DNA of 64,000 nucleotides from Telluria mixta (GCF_029223865.1 NZ_CP119520.1:6572001-6636000), one strand, 5' to 3'. Shown: positions 46,000 through 55,893, counted from the first letter of the stretch. Notes: generated by a model from the sequence alone, not told the origin. Program-made: numbers and translations.

Positions 46000-46961
46000 G
46001 CCGACGGCGTCTCGCCCAGGTTGCGCCGGAAGGCGCTGTACATCCGGTCCTCGTCGCCGAAGCCGCACTGGCGGGCGATCTGGGCGAGGTTCGCTTCCGA
46101 CTGTTCGAGCATGCGCCGGGCTGCGCCCATCCGGAACTGTTCCAGCGCCTTGCCTGGAGAGCTGCCCGTCCTGTCCTTGTACACGCGGGCGAAGTTGCGG
46201 GCGCTCATGTGGGCCTGTGCGGCCAGGCGTTCCACGGTGAGGCCGCTGTCGTGCAGGTTGTCGAGGATCCAGCCGTGCAGCGCGTCGAATGCCGCGTCGT
46301 CGCGCGTCTGCGCGCGCAGCAGTTCGCTGTGCTGCGCCTGGCCGCCGGCGCGCTTCATGAACACGACCAGTTCGCGCGCGACGTCCATCGCGAGCGCGCG
46401 TCCGCAATCGGCTTCCACGAGGGCCAGCGCGAGGTCGATGCCGGCCGTGACGCCGGCCGACGTCCATACGGGATCCTGGCGTACGAAGATCGCTTCGCGG
46501 TCGACGTCCAGCGCCGGGAACCGTTGTTCCAGCACGTCCGCCATGTTCCAGTGCGTTGCCACGCGGCGGCCGTCCAGCAGGCCCGCCTGCGCCAGCAGGA
46601 ACGCGCCCGTGCACACGGACGTGACTCGGCGGGCGCGGGGCGCGGCGCCGGCGACCCAGTCGACCGTCGAGCCCACGTCCGCCAGCACGGCGGTAATCCC
46701 GGGCGCGCCGGGCACGAGGATCGTGTCGATGGCGCGTCCGGCGAACTGCGCGGCCGGCAGCGTGTCGAGGGCGACGCCTTCCGCCGTCGTCACGAGACCG
46801 CCGTCCACGCTGACGGTATGCCGCTCGTAGGGCGCGAGGCCCCGCTCCGCCATCCGCTTGCCGGCGCACCAGAATACGGATTGCGGCCCGGTGAGGTCGA
46901 GCAGGCCCATGCCCGGGAAGGCGACGAACAGGACGAGGGGCGAAGCGTAGACGGGTGTCAT
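45972..46961 (-). CDS. GlxA-family transcriptional regulator (DJ-1/PfpI + AraC)
   Basis: 329 residues. The N-terminal amidotransferase-like domain has VLFVAFPGMGLLDLTGP and the nucleophile-elbow-like SVCTGAFLLAQAG; a C-terminal AraC HTH pair follows (LAAQAHMSARNFARVYKDRTG, then IARQCGFGDEDRMYSAFRRN). The regulator is convergent with the CMD-SDR pair and may control them. Members often act as activators in small-molecule catabolism. Confidence 0.92.
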   Translation of the reverse strand: MTPVYASPLVLFVAFPGMGLLDLTGPQSVFWCAGKRMAERGLAPYERHTVSVDGGLVTTAEGVALDTLPAAQFAGRAIDTILVPGAPGITAVLADVGSTVDWVAGAAPRARRVTSVCTGAFLLAQAGLLDGRRVATHWNMADVLEQRFPALDVDREAIFVRQDPVWTSAGVTAGIDLALALVEADCGRALAMDVARELVVFMKRAGGQAQHSELLRAQTRDDAAFDALHGWILDNLHDSGLTVERLAAQAHMSARNFARVYKDRTGSSPGKALEQFRMGAARRMLEQSEANLAQIARQCGFGDEDRMYSAFRRNLGETPSAYRKRLAGA

Positions 46962-47112
46962 CGTATGTACGGCTGGGTGAATCCTGCGATCTTACTGTGC
47001 GGGCCGGCAATGTCAAGGCTGGACCGCCTGCACCGGAATCGGGCAGCGTGGGCCGTATTCCGCTGGCACGCTTCTTGATACGAGTTTTGTGTCGACATCA
47101 CGGAAGGCGGCC

Positions 47113-48528
47113 ATGACAGACTTTTTCAACGAGATGACGGCGGACGGCGCGGGTGCCGTGCGTGAACACTATCGCGCATTCGACGACTGGCTCAGGCACC
47201 AGCCGCCCGAGCGGATCGAACGCAAGCGCGCCGAGGCGGACCTCACGTTCCGCCGCGTCGGGATCACGTTCGCCGTGTACGGCGACGGCGCCGGCACCGA
47301 GCGCCTGATCCCGTTCGACACGATCCCGCGCATCATACCGGCGCACGAGTGGGCGAAGCTGCAGGCGGGCCTCGCGCAGCGCATCAAGGCGCTGAACATG
47401 TTCGTGCACGACATCTACCACGACCAGGACATCGTCCGCGCCGGCATCATCCCGGCACAGCAGATCTACCAGAACGCGCAGTACCGCCCGGAGATGCAGG
47501 GCATCAGCGTCGCGTCCGACATCTATGCGCACATCGCGGGCGTCGACATCGTGCGCGCCGGCGAGGGCGAGTTCTACGTCCTGGAAGACAACCTGCGCGT
47601 GCCGTCCGGCGTGTCGTACATGCTGGAAGACCGCAAGATGATGATGCGCCTGTTCCCGGAACTGTTCGCGCGCCACCGCATCGCGCCCGTCGAACACTAC
47701 CCCGACATGCTGCTGGAGAACCTGCGCTCCGTCGCGCCGGCCGGGGTGCTCGACCCGACCGTCGTCGTCATGACACCGGGAACCTACAACTCGGCCTACT
47801 TCGAGCACGCCTTCCTCGCGCAGCAGATGGGCGTCGAGCTCGTCGAGGGCAAGGACCTGTTCGTGGACGCCAACGCCGTCTACATGCGCACGATCCGCGG
47901 GCCGCGCCGGGTGGACGTGATCTACCGCCGCCTCGATGACGATTACCTCGATCCCCTGGCCTTCCGCGCCGACTCCACGCTGGGCGTGCCGGGACTCCTC
48001 TCCGTGTACCGCGCCGGCCGCGTCACCCTGGCGAACGCCATCGGCACCGGCGTCGCCGACGACAAGTCCATCTACCCGTACGTGCCGGACATGATCCGCT
48101 TCTACCTGTCGGAAGAACCGCTGCTGCACAACGTGCCGACCTGGCAGTGCCGGCGGCCGGAAGATCTCGCCTACACGCTGGACCACCTCGACCGGCTGGT
48201 CGTCAAGGAAGTCCACGGCGCCGGCGGCTACGGGATGCTGATCGGGCCCGCGGCCTCGAAGCAGGAGATCGACGATTTCCGGCGCCGCCTCGTCGCCCGC
48301 CCGGACGGCTACATCGCCCAGCCGACCTTGGCCCTGTCGGCGTGCCCGACCTACGTGGAAAGCGGCATCGCACCGCGCCACATCGACCTGCGCCCGTTCG
48401 TCCTGTCGGGCAAGACCATCTCGATGGTGCCGGGCGGCCTGACCCGGGTGGCGCTGCGCGAGGGATCGCTGGTGGTGAACTCGTCGCAGGGCGGCGGCAC
48501 CAAGGACACCTGGATACTGGAGGAATGA
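47113..48528 (+). CDS. Circularly permuted ATP-grasp protein of the Anbu operon
   Basis: 471 residues. The N-terminal DLTFRRVGITFAVYGDG and IPRIIPAHEW, then NMFVHDIYHDQDIVRAGIIP, are the DUF404/DUF407 circularly permuted ATP-grasp signature. VLEDNLRVPSGVSYMLEDR and LVVKEVHGAGGYGMLIGP hold the ATP-binding parts. Members are thought to form amide-type bonds. ATG 47113 has GGAAGG upstream; a GTG at 47089 is in frame. It is first in the Anbu gene set. Confidence 0.92.
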   Translation: MTDFFNEMTADGAGAVREHYRAFDDWLRHQPPERIERKRAEADLTFRRVGITFAVYGDGAGTERLIPFDTIPRIIPAHEWAKLQAGLAQRIKALNMFVHDIYHDQDIVRAGIIPAQQIYQNAQYRPEMQGISVASDIYAHIAGVDIVRAGEGEFYVLEDNLRVPSGVSYMLEDRKMMMRLFPELFARHRIAPVEHYPDMLLENLRSVAPAGVLDPTVVVMTPGTYNSAYFEHAFLAQQMGVELVEGKDLFVDANAVYMRTIRGPRRVDVIYRRLDDDYLDPLAFRADSTLGVPGLLSVYRAGRVTLANAIGTGVADDKSIYPYVPDMIRFYLSEEPLLHNVPTWQCRRPEDLAYTLDHLDRLVVKEVHGAGGYGMLIGPAASKQEIDDFRRRLVARPDGYIAQPTLALSACPTYVESGIAPRHIDLRPFVLSGKTISMVPGGLTRVALREGSLVVNSSQGGGTKDTWILEE

Positions 48529-49475
48529 TGCTGAGCCGCACCGCAGACCACTTGTACTGGATGGCGCGCTACACCGAGCGCGCCGAGAACACGGCGCGCA
48601 TGCTCGACGTGGCCGTGCAGACCGCCATGCTGCCGCAGTCCGCCGTCGACACGGAACAGGCGTGGCGCGCCATCCTCGGCATCTCCGAGCTGCAGGGCGC
48701 GTTCGACGCCGCCTACGGCACGCTCGACGCGAAGAACGTCCTGGCCTTCATGGTGAGCGATCCGGCCAACCCGTCGTCGATCGTGGCGTGCCTGACGGCG
48801 GCGCGCGAGAACGCCCGGGCCGTGCGCGGCGTGCTCACGACGGAAGTGTGGGAAACGCAGAACGCGACATGGATCGAGCTGCGCGACCGGCTCGGTGCGA
48901 ACCTCGATGCCGACCCCGGCGAATTCTTCGACTGGGTGAAGCTGCGCTGCCACCTGGCGCGCGGCGTCACGCTCGGCACGATGCTCGACGACGAAGCGCT
49001 CGTGTTCATCCGCCTCGGCACGTTCCTGGAGCGGGCCGACAACACGGCGCGCCTGCTGGACGTGAAGTACCACGGCGCCGGTGCCGGCGCCACGCACGAC
49101 GTGCTCACGCAGCGCGAGTTCTATTACTGGGCGGCGCTGCTGCGCTCCGTGGCGGGTTTCGAAATCTACCGCAAGGTCTACCGCGATTCGATCACGCCGG
49201 CGCGCGTGGCCGAGCTCCTGATGCTGCGCGCCGACATGCCGCGCTCCCTGCTCGCCTGCATGGAGCAGGTGGTCGCGAACCTCAAGGCCGTGCGCAACGA
49301 CGTCTCCGCCGGCACGGAGCGGCTGGCGGGGAAGATGCACGCCGAGCTGCAATTCGCGCGCATCGAGGACGTGCTCGCCGCCGGCGTCGACGAGACCCTG
49401 GGGGCCTTCATGGAAAACATCTACGCGCTCGGCAACGGCATCAGCCGCGATTTCCTCGTCCCCCTGGGAGCCTGA
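48528..49475 (+). CDS. Alpha-E domain protein of the Anbu operon
   Basis: 315 residues. MLSRTADHLYWMARYTERAENTAR (shown as MLSRTADHLYWMARYTERAE) is the alpha-E signature, repeated at FLERADNTARLLDVKYH. All-helical and cytosolic. The TGA of the ATP-grasp gene overlaps ATG 48528 by 1 nt, with GGAGG 4 nt before; ATG 48525 is an alternative. Alpha-E proteins are always found with ATP-grasp and transglutaminase partners. Confidence 0.92.
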   Translation: MLSRTADHLYWMARYTERAENTARMLDVAVQTAMLPQSAVDTEQAWRAILGISELQGAFDAAYGTLDAKNVLAFMVSDPANPSSIVACLTAARENARAVRGVLTTEVWETQNATWIELRDRLGANLDADPGEFFDWVKLRCHLARGVTLGTMLDDEALVFIRLGTFLERADNTARLLDVKYHGAGAGATHDVLTQREFYYWAALLRSVAGFEIYRKVYRDSITPARVAELLMLRADMPRSLLACMEQVVANLKAVRNDVSAGTERLAGKMHAELQFARIEDVLAAGVDETLGAFMENIYALGNGISRDFLVPLGA

Positions 49476-49476
49476 C

Positions 49477-50286
49477 ATGCACCTGTCCATCCGCCACGAA
49501 ACCCTGTACCGCTATTCGCAACCGCAGGCCTACAGCATCGAGCAGCTGCACCTGACGCCGCGCGCCGAGCCGCAACAGCAGGTGCTGTCCTGGCACATCG
49601 CGACACCCGGCCATTGCGCCGCCTACGTGGACGCGTACGGCAACGCCTCGCACATGCTGACCTTGACCGCGCCGCACACCGCCGTGCGCATCCTCGTCGA
49701 AGGCATCGTCGCGACGGCGCCGCTGCCCGGCGGCCGCCTGCAGGCCCACGACAGCCTGCCGCCGCTGATCTTCACGGTCCCGACCCGGCTGACGCAGCCG
49801 ACGACGGCGCTCGCCGACGTCGCGGCGGCCTGCCTGCCCGCCCGGGGGACGCCGGTGACCACGGCCGACCTGCTGCGGCTGGCCGCGCACATCCACGGTG
49901 CGGTCGCGTACCAGACTGGTGCCACCCACGTGGACACCGCCGCCGCCGAGGCGATGCTGCTGGGGGCCGGCGTCTGCCAGGACCATGCCCATGTGTTCCT
50001 CGCCTGCTGCCATGCGCACGGGGTACCGGCGCGCTACGTGTCCGGCTACATCGACCCGGGATCGTCGGGCCACGCGGCCAGCCACGCCTGGGTGGACGCC
50101 TGGGCCGAGGATGCCGACTTCACGGGCTGGGTCAGTATCGACGTGACGCACAACCGCCTCATGACGGACGGGTACTGCCGCCTCGCGATCGGCCGCGACT
50201 ACGAATCGGCCGCCCCCGTGCGTGGCATGCGGCGCGGCGGCGGCGACGAAGTCATGCGGGTCGAGGCGCAGATCGTCCCCGTGTAG
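49477..50286 (+). CDS. Transglutaminase-like protein of the Anbu operon
   Basis: 269 residues. The catalytic triad is visible: Cys in GVCQDHAHVFLAC, His in SHAWVDAW, Asp in SIDVTHN. The N-terminal beta domain (HLSIRHETLYRYSQPQAYSI) is typical of the bacterial transglutaminase_N family. It may be a protease or amide-bond enzyme. The start comes 1 nt after the alpha-E stop, so the operon is tightly coupled. Confidence 0.93.
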   Translation: MHLSIRHETLYRYSQPQAYSIEQLHLTPRAEPQQQVLSWHIATPGHCAAYVDAYGNASHMLTLTAPHTAVRILVEGIVATAPLPGGRLQAHDSLPPLIFTVPTRLTQPTTALADVAAACLPARGTPVTTADLLRLAAHIHGAVAYQTGATHVDTAAAEAMLLGAGVCQDHAHVFLACCHAHGVPARYVSGYIDPGSSGHAASHAWVDAWAEDADFTGWVSIDVTHNRLMTDGYCRLAIGRDYESAAPVRGMRRGGGDEVMRVEAQIVPV

Positions 50287-50322
50287 AATGACCGCTTTCC
50301 TCGACCAGAACGGATTTCGCCG

Positions 50323-51198
50323 ATGACTTACTGTGTGGGCATGCGCCTCGATGCCGGCCTCGTGTTCCTCGCCGATTCGCGCACGAACGCCGGTGTCGAC
50401 CAGGTCGGCACCTTCCGCAAGCTCTCCGTGTTCGAAAACCCGGGCGACCGGATGATGGTCATGATGACCGCGGGGAACCTGTCGATCTCGCAGGCCGTGC
50501 GCCAGACCGTGTCGGCCTGGGTCAGCGAGAGCGGCGCCACGATCTGGACCGTCCCGGACATGTACGAGGCCGCGCGCATCGTCGGCGAGGCGGTCCGCGC
50601 GGTCTACCGGCAGGAGTCGGCGCGGCTGGCCGAACACGGCGTCGACTTCAACATCAGCATCGTGTTCGGCGGCCAGATCCGGGGCGAGCGCTGCCGCCTG
50701 TTCTACGTCTACTCGGCCGGCAACTTCATCGAGTCGCACGAGGAGAATCCCTATTTCCAGATCGGCGAGGCGAAATACGGCAAGCCGATCATCGACCGCG
50801 TCGTCACGCCGCGCACGTCGCTGGACGACGCGGCCAAGTGCGCGCTGATCTCGATGGATTCGACCCTGCGCTCGAACATCTCCGTCGGCCTGCCGCTCGA
50901 CCTGCTCGTGTACGAGGACGGCAGCCTGGCCGTCACGCGTTTCGTCACCATCGACGAACACAACCAGTATTTCCAGCTGCTGCGCAACAGCTGGGGCCAG
51001 CAACTGAAGACCGTGTTCGAGGGGATCGCCGCCCCCGTATGGGACGCCGCGCCGGGCACGACGGACAACGTGCTCTCCTCCACCAACATGCACAGCCGGC
51101 CCGTGCGTGCGCCGCTGCCGGAGGGCATGACGGCCGGGGCACCACCCGCGCCCCTGCAATCGGTCGCGCAACAGCCGCCCGTCCCTGGCCAGCACTGA
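50323..51198 (+). CDS. Anbu-type proteasome-like peptidase
   Basis: 291 residues. After Met removal the N-terminus is TYCVGMRLDAGLVFLADSRT; Thr1, Asp17 and Lys32 match the Thr1-Asp17-Lys33 active site of proteasome beta subunits. The frame GVDFNISIVFGGQI and SMDSTLRSNISVGLPLDLLV fit Anbu proteins, self-assembling proteasome relatives found in an operon with ATP-grasp, alpha-E and transglutaminase. A Pro/Ala-rich tail of ~45 residues (GAPPAPLQSVAQQPP) is disordered and beyond the core. Confidence 0.9.
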   Translation: MTYCVGMRLDAGLVFLADSRTNAGVDQVGTFRKLSVFENPGDRMMVMMTAGNLSISQAVRQTVSAWVSESGATIWTVPDMYEAARIVGEAVRAVYRQESARLAEHGVDFNISIVFGGQIRGERCRLFYVYSAGNFIESHEENPYFQIGEAKYGKPIIDRVVTPRTSLDDAAKCALISMDSTLRSNISVGLPLDLLVYEDGSLAVTRFVTIDEHNQYFQLLRNSWGQQLKTVFEGIAAPVWDAAPGTTDNVLSSTNMHSRPVRAPLPEGMTAGAPPAPLQSVAQQPPVPGQH

Positions 51199-51216
51199 CC
51201 ACCCGTGCGGGAGCGG

Positions 51217-51242
51217 CCAGGAAAGCGATGATATTTTCCTGG
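51217..51242 (+). terminator. Stem-loop after the Anbu gene
   Basis: CCAGGAAA and TTTCCTGG form a perfect 8-bp stem with a 10-nt loop, 18 nt after the Anbu stop. There is no long T tract, so it is a possible terminator only. Confidence 0.35.
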
Positions 51243-51443
51243 AGACCGATATCGGGTTCGGTATCGCGCATGTCGGTTAGTTGCAGAATGACCCATCGGT
51301 GATCGATGAAAAGCCAGCAATAACAAGGACTTGGCGTCGACGGTGTGACGGTGTCCGGCGGCCGTCGGCACGGCGATGCGGTTTTGACAGCGCTACCATG
51401 CATGCCCTACATTGCCGGATGCCCTGAATCCACCGGATCCCAC

Positions 51444-53504
51444 ATGACCGCACACTACCTCCGCCCGCCGCGCATCAAAGCGACGGTCCTCGCCCTCTGC
51501 GCCGCCCTCGCCTGCGTGAGCGCACAGGCGCAGGAAGAACCGCGCCCCGCCACCGGCCTGTCGACCGCCACCTGGACGGCGGACAACGGCAACGGCACGT
51601 TCACGAACCCGCTGTTCTACGACGAGTTCTCGGACCCGGACATGATCCGCGTGGGCGACTGGTTCTACCTCACCGGCACGACGATGCACGCGATGCCCGG
51701 CCTGCCGGTCCTGCGCTCGCGCGACCTGGTGAACTGGGAATTCCTGAGCTATGCCGTCGACAAGCTGGACTTCGGTCCGGCGTACCGCCTGGAAGACGGC
51801 AAGAGCATCTACGGCCAGGGCATCTGGGCCCCGAGCCTGCGCTACCGGAACGGCACGTTCTACATCTTCACCAACGTGAACGGCCGCGCCACGCAGATCT
51901 TCAGCGCCACCGATCCGCGCGGCCCCTGGACGCACCGCGAGATGAAGCGCAGCCTGCACGACCTGTCCGTGCTGTTCGACGACGACGGCAAGGCGTGGGT
52001 CGTGTGGGACCACCAGCGCATGCGCATCGCCCAGCTGACGGACGACCTGACGGACATCGTGCCCGGCACCGAGAAAATCCTGTTCGCGCAGGACGCCGGC
52101 ATGGGCGAAGGCGCGCACATCTACAAGATCCAGGGCAAGTACTACATCCTCTCCGCCAACTATGCGGGCGGCTTCCGCATGCCCGCCGCGCGCGCGGACA
52201 AGGTGGACGGCCCGTACGAAGTGAACCAGGCCATCAGCAAGGATGAAGACTTCGGCATGGCCAAGGGCTACCGCCTGAAGGACAACAAGACGCCGACCGC
52301 GATCGAGCCGCCCGACCCGTCGGCCCGCAACGCCAACTCGCTGCACCAGGGCGGCATCGTGCTGACGCCGGCGGGCGAATGGTGGGGCTTCTCGATGATG
52401 GACTTCAATTCGGTCGGCCGCCTGCTCAGCCTTTCGCCGATCACCTGGAAGGATGGTTGGCCGTACTTCGGCCTGCCCGGCAACCTGGGACGCAATCCGC
52501 GTACTTGGGTCAAGCCGAAGACGGCGACGCCCTCCCCGATCACCGTGCCGTACGCCCGCAGCGACGATTTCTCGGCCACGACGTTGCAGCCGCTCTGGCA
52601 GTGGAACCACGTGCCGGTCGACGGCCAGTGGTCGCTGACGGAGCGCCCCGGCTTCCTGCGCCTGCACGCGCTGCCCGCGACATCGTTCTGGCAGGCGCGT
52701 AACAGCCTGACGCAGCGCGCCATCGGCCCGCGCTCGTCGCCGACGGTGACGCTGGATGCGTCCGGCCTCGCGGCCGGCGACGTGGCCGGCCTCGCCCTGC
52801 TGAACCTCCCGTATGCGACGCTGGGCGTGGAAAAGACGGCGACCGGCCTGCAAGTGGCACTGTACGATCAGATCAGCGACCGCACCGTGCGCGTGCCGCT
52901 GCCGGCCGGCGCCACGCGCATCCAGCTGCGCGCCGATTGCGACTTCCTCACCGAGCAGGCGCGCTTCTCGTGGTCCGTCGACGGCAAGGACTTCGCGCCC
53001 ATCGGCGAGCCGTTCACGATGGTGTTCCAGCTGAAGACCTTCCAGGGCGTGCGCTATGCCCTCTTCAACTACAACCAGGCCGGCAAAACGGGCGGGCACG
53101 CGGACTTCGACAGCATCGACGTCTACCAGCCGAATCCGCACGGACTGATGCGCGCGATTCCGGTCGGGCAGCGGGTCCAGTTCGCGGAATTCAAGTCCGG
53201 CCGCAAGATGGCTTCGTACCTGGTGAAGGACATGGGGCTCGGACGTGTCGCGCTGCAGTCCGGCGCGGCCTGGGTCAGCGTCGATGCCAAGGGCGGCGTG
53301 GGCCTGCGCAAGGGGAAACCCGGCAAGGCGGAGAGCTTCCAGTGGATCGAGACGCCGACCGGGGAACTGGTGCTGATGTCGCTCGTGACGAACCGCTTCG
53401 TGCGCATGGATCCGGTGACGCATGCGGTGCGTGCGGATAGTCCGGGGCCGGTGCCGGATGGGAGCGATGGGGTGAGGTTCACGTGGGCGGCTGCTCGCAA
53501 ATAA
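51444..53504 (+). CDS. Secreted GH43-family glycoside hydrolase
   Basis: 686 residues with a signal peptide (VLALCAALACVSAQA). The five-bladed propeller begins at GTFTNPLFYDEFSDPDMIRVGD, whose SDPDM Asp is the GH43 base; GQGIWAPSLRYRNGTFYIF and EGAHIYKIQGKYYIL, with its Glu, follow. A C-terminal beta-sandwich (DDFSATTLQPLWQWNH) and a further ~120-residue domain complete it. It probably acts on xylan- or arabinan-type chains. ATG 51444 is chosen for the signal peptide. Confidence 0.9.
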   Translation: MTAHYLRPPRIKATVLALCAALACVSAQAQEEPRPATGLSTATWTADNGNGTFTNPLFYDEFSDPDMIRVGDWFYLTGTTMHAMPGLPVLRSRDLVNWEFLSYAVDKLDFGPAYRLEDGKSIYGQGIWAPSLRYRNGTFYIFTNVNGRATQIFSATDPRGPWTHREMKRSLHDLSVLFDDDGKAWVVWDHQRMRIAQLTDDLTDIVPGTEKILFAQDAGMGEGAHIYKIQGKYYILSANYAGGFRMPAARADKVDGPYEVNQAISKDEDFGMAKGYRLKDNKTPTAIEPPDPSARNANSLHQGGIVLTPAGEWWGFSMMDFNSVGRLLSLSPITWKDGWPYFGLPGNLGRNPRTWVKPKTATPSPITVPYARSDDFSATTLQPLWQWNHVPVDGQWSLTERPGFLRLHALPATSFWQARNSLTQRAIGPRSSPTVTLDASGLAAGDVAGLALLNLPYATLGVEKTATGLQVALYDQISDRTVRVPLPAGATRIQLRADCDFLTEQARFSWSVDGKDFAPIGEPFTMVFQLKTFQGVRYALFNYNQAGKTGGHADFDSIDVYQPNPHGLMRAIPVGQRVQFAEFKSGRKMASYLVKDMGLGRVALQSGAAWVSVDAKGGVGLRKGKPGKAESFQWIETPTGELVLMSLVTNRFVRMDPVTHAVRADSPGPVPDGSDGVRFTWAAARK

Positions 53505-54271
53505 AACGGTCTGCGTTGGTGCTTGACGGGTGCGCTTGAATAGGGGTCTACGCATTGGGCGCATGGACTGCGTCGGGCGCGCCCGTCGTCGGCGTATGTC
53601 GCTCCCTCTTCCCGCTGAGGTCAGCAGATACAACGATCAATGAACGGTTACAAGCTCTCCGACGAAGCGGCAAGGTCACGTACGATTCGGCGACAAGTCG
53701 CTGGTGCAAGGCTTGATCGCCGCAAGTTTTCCAACTGAGCCCATGCGCTTCGTTTATAGAATCACGGAGGTCCGCTTCGGGTCGGTTACTGCCGTACATT
53801 AAACGGCGGCGGCCAGCCAAAAACAGACATAGCAGGAGAACGAAATCAAAGACGAAGATGTTATTCAAGAATTAACGAAGAACGGCATTCCCCTAGACCG
53901 CTGACTTGCCCTCAGCAATCATCTCGTCGGCAATTTTTGATGAGACTGGTCGACTAATGGCCTTCGTAATCGAGGATGACGCCCTTGCCACAGCCGCGTC
54001 AAAGATCCTGCAAATGCGTGGGCAGATGCACCAAGCTTTCGCAGCCAAAAAGCCTATTTAAATATGTCCGCTCCGGGTTGGTTCCGGCCCTTGGCAACAG
54101 ACCGGCATCGATCATAGGCGTCCCACAATCCACTAGGCCAAGACATGTAATCGCGTGATAGGCTACTGCCAATCGTGACACGCCGAAAACATGGTTCCAG
54201 TACACTCTTATGTACGGACATTCAGACGCACGAGCGGCTGTACAACCATGCTGTCGACACTTGGAGGTCGC
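53505..54271. other. Intergenic, lower-GC region with decayed-looking fragments
   Basis: 767 bp with no convincing gene and visibly lower GC than the flanks. A 34-codon frame at 53957-54061 (starts MAFVIEDDALATAASKIL) lacks a ribosome site. At 53851-53905 a frame reads IKDEDVIQELTKNGIPLDR but starts with ATC where ATG would be expected, as in a decayed gene start. A piece GTCCGCTTCGGGTCGG (53769-53784) recurs as GTCCGGTTCGGGTCGG near 55724. It may be the remains of acquired DNA. Confidence 0.5.
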
Positions 54272-55504
54272 ATGCGGATCATTCGACGACGCGCCGGCGT
54301 GTTGATCGCCCTATGTTTTCTGGCTTCCTGCGGTGGGGGTGGCGGTAGCGGCGCCGGCGGCCCAGGTGGTGTCGTCAATACGCCCGTGGCACCGGTGCCG
54401 CAGCCGCCGCCTGCCGCTGGCGGTCTCCTGGCGCTGTCCGAGGTCGCCCAGGTCGACAATGCCGTCTACCTGAGCGCACCACCGGGGGATACACGCCTAT
54501 TCATCGTCGATCGAACGGGCCGTGTCCTGGTCATGGAAAACGGCGCATTGCGCGCCACGCCGTTCCTGGACGTCAGCAGCCGCACGAGTACCGCGGGCGA
54601 AGGTGGCTTGCTGTCGATCGCGTTCGATCCCCAGTTCGCCAGCAATGGCCGGGTGTATATCGTCTATGTCGCGCGCGACAACGTCATCACGCTCGAACGC
54701 TACACGGTCGGGTCCGACAGGAACGTACTGGACCCTGCTTCGCAGCTGACGGTTTTGCAGATTCCACATCCGGACTTCACCAACCATTATGGCGGCCAGC
54801 TGGCCTTCGGTCCGGACGACATGCTGTACTTGTCCACCGGCGACGGCGGTGGTGCCGGCGATCCACGCGGCAACGCCCAGAACCCGCTGTCCTTGCTGGG
54901 CAAACTGCTGCGCTTGGACGTGCGTAACGCGACGGCGACGAGAAGCTACGAGATTCCGGCATCCAATCCGTACAACGGCATGAGCTCGCGACGCAACGAG
55001 ATCTGGGCACTCGGTCTGCGCAACCCGTGGCGGTTCAGTTTCGACGGCAACCTCCTCTACATTGCCGACGTCGGCCAGGCGCAGCGCGAGGAAGTCGATA
55101 TCAGCGACGCCGGCGCCGGCGGTCTCAACTACGGCTGGAATATCCTGGAGGGTGGCGCGTGCTACAACGGCGGGTCCTGCGACACGGCCGGCCTGACACT
55201 GCCCGTCCACGAATACGACCATGGCGCGAACAACGCCAACGGCTGCTCGATCACCGGTGGCTACGTGTACCGCGGCGCGAAGATCGCCCATCTCAGCGGC
55301 AGCTATGTGTTTTCGGACTATTGCGGTGGTTACTTGAAGTCGCTGCGTTACGCGGGCGGCGGTGTGCCGACCGTCACGACATGGGACGTCGCGAAGGTGG
55401 GCGGCGTGCTCTCGTTCGGACGAGACGGCAGCGGCGAGCTCTATCTCATCGGGTCCAGTGGCAAGATCTACCGCATCGACAACCGCAGCACGTCAAGCGG
55501 ATAG
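54272..55504 (+). CDS. PQQ-type sugar dehydrogenase lipoprotein (GSDH/sorbosone type)
   Basis: 410 residues. LIALCFLASCGGGGG is a lipoprotein signal with Cys after LAS. The soluble glucose/sorbosone dehydrogenase propeller follows: HYGGQLAFGPDDMLYLSTGDGG region (HYGGQLAFGPDDMLYLST), ALGLRNPWRFSFD, IADVGQAQREEVD, NYGWNILEG and CSITGGYVYRG. It should oxidise a sugar at the cell surface using PQQ. ATG 54272 has GGAGG 5 nt before; an ATG at 54248 is in frame. Confidence 0.92.
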   Translation: MRIIRRRAGVLIALCFLASCGGGGGSGAGGPGGVVNTPVAPVPQPPPAAGGLLALSEVAQVDNAVYLSAPPGDTRLFIVDRTGRVLVMENGALRATPFLDVSSRTSTAGEGGLLSIAFDPQFASNGRVYIVYVARDNVITLERYTVGSDRNVLDPASQLTVLQIPHPDFTNHYGGQLAFGPDDMLYLSTGDGGGAGDPRGNAQNPLSLLGKLLRLDVRNATATRSYEIPASNPYNGMSSRRNEIWALGLRNPWRFSFDGNLLYIADVGQAQREEVDISDAGAGGLNYGWNILEGGACYNGGSCDTAGLTLPVHEYDHGANNANGCSITGGYVYRGAKIAHLSGSYVFSDYCGGYLKSLRYAGGGVPTVTTWDVAKVGGVLSFGRDGSGELYLIGSSGKIYRIDNRSTSSG

Positions 55505-55893
55505 CATCTCGCGCTGCGTCTGTATAGACGGGTTTCATGGTAACGCGAACGCGGCAAGCTAACTGGACGTGCAGCACGACGTATGTCTTGCCCACGTTGT
55601 TTTGGCTTCTAATGCCAAATGTGCGGACAATCGTTTCGCCTTCACGCAAAGACGTACCACGGCTCAGGCGGATACTGGGAATCCGTCCAAGTCGGCTGGG
55701 TTCTGCCTGAAGCACGGCGACCGTCCGGTTCGGGTCGGCAGTGGAAACACGTCCAGATCCGGTTCCTGCCCCGAGCGGAGGCAGTCAAGATCGACCGCGC
55801 CAACACAACCATAAAAAAGGAGCGGCCAGAGACACGGCCGCTCCATGAATACCGGACCGCCAGCAAACGGCCCGGGGAGACGCAACTAGATCA
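55505..55893. other. Intergenic region between convergent genes
   Basis: 389 bp. No gene is supported; a ~100-codon frame on the plus strand has no recognisable content. It holds the terminator of the TonB receptor gene (55813-55844) and the GGTTCGGGTCGG fragment shared with the 53.8-kb region. Confidence 0.5.
55813..55844 (-). terminator. Rho-independent terminator of the TonB receptor gene
   Basis: On the minus strand GGAGCGGCC pairs with GGCCGCTCC (9-bp stem, 8-nt loop), followed by a T run. It lies ~50 nt after the receptor stop. Confidence 0.85.

Noticed and set aside
53548..53868. 106-codon minus-strand frame after the GH43 gene
   Set aside because: No ribosome site, no motif, biased by the low-GC scar.
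53999..54205. 68-codon minus-strand frame before the PQQ dehydrogenase
   Set aside because: No recognisable content and it overlaps the likely promoter region.
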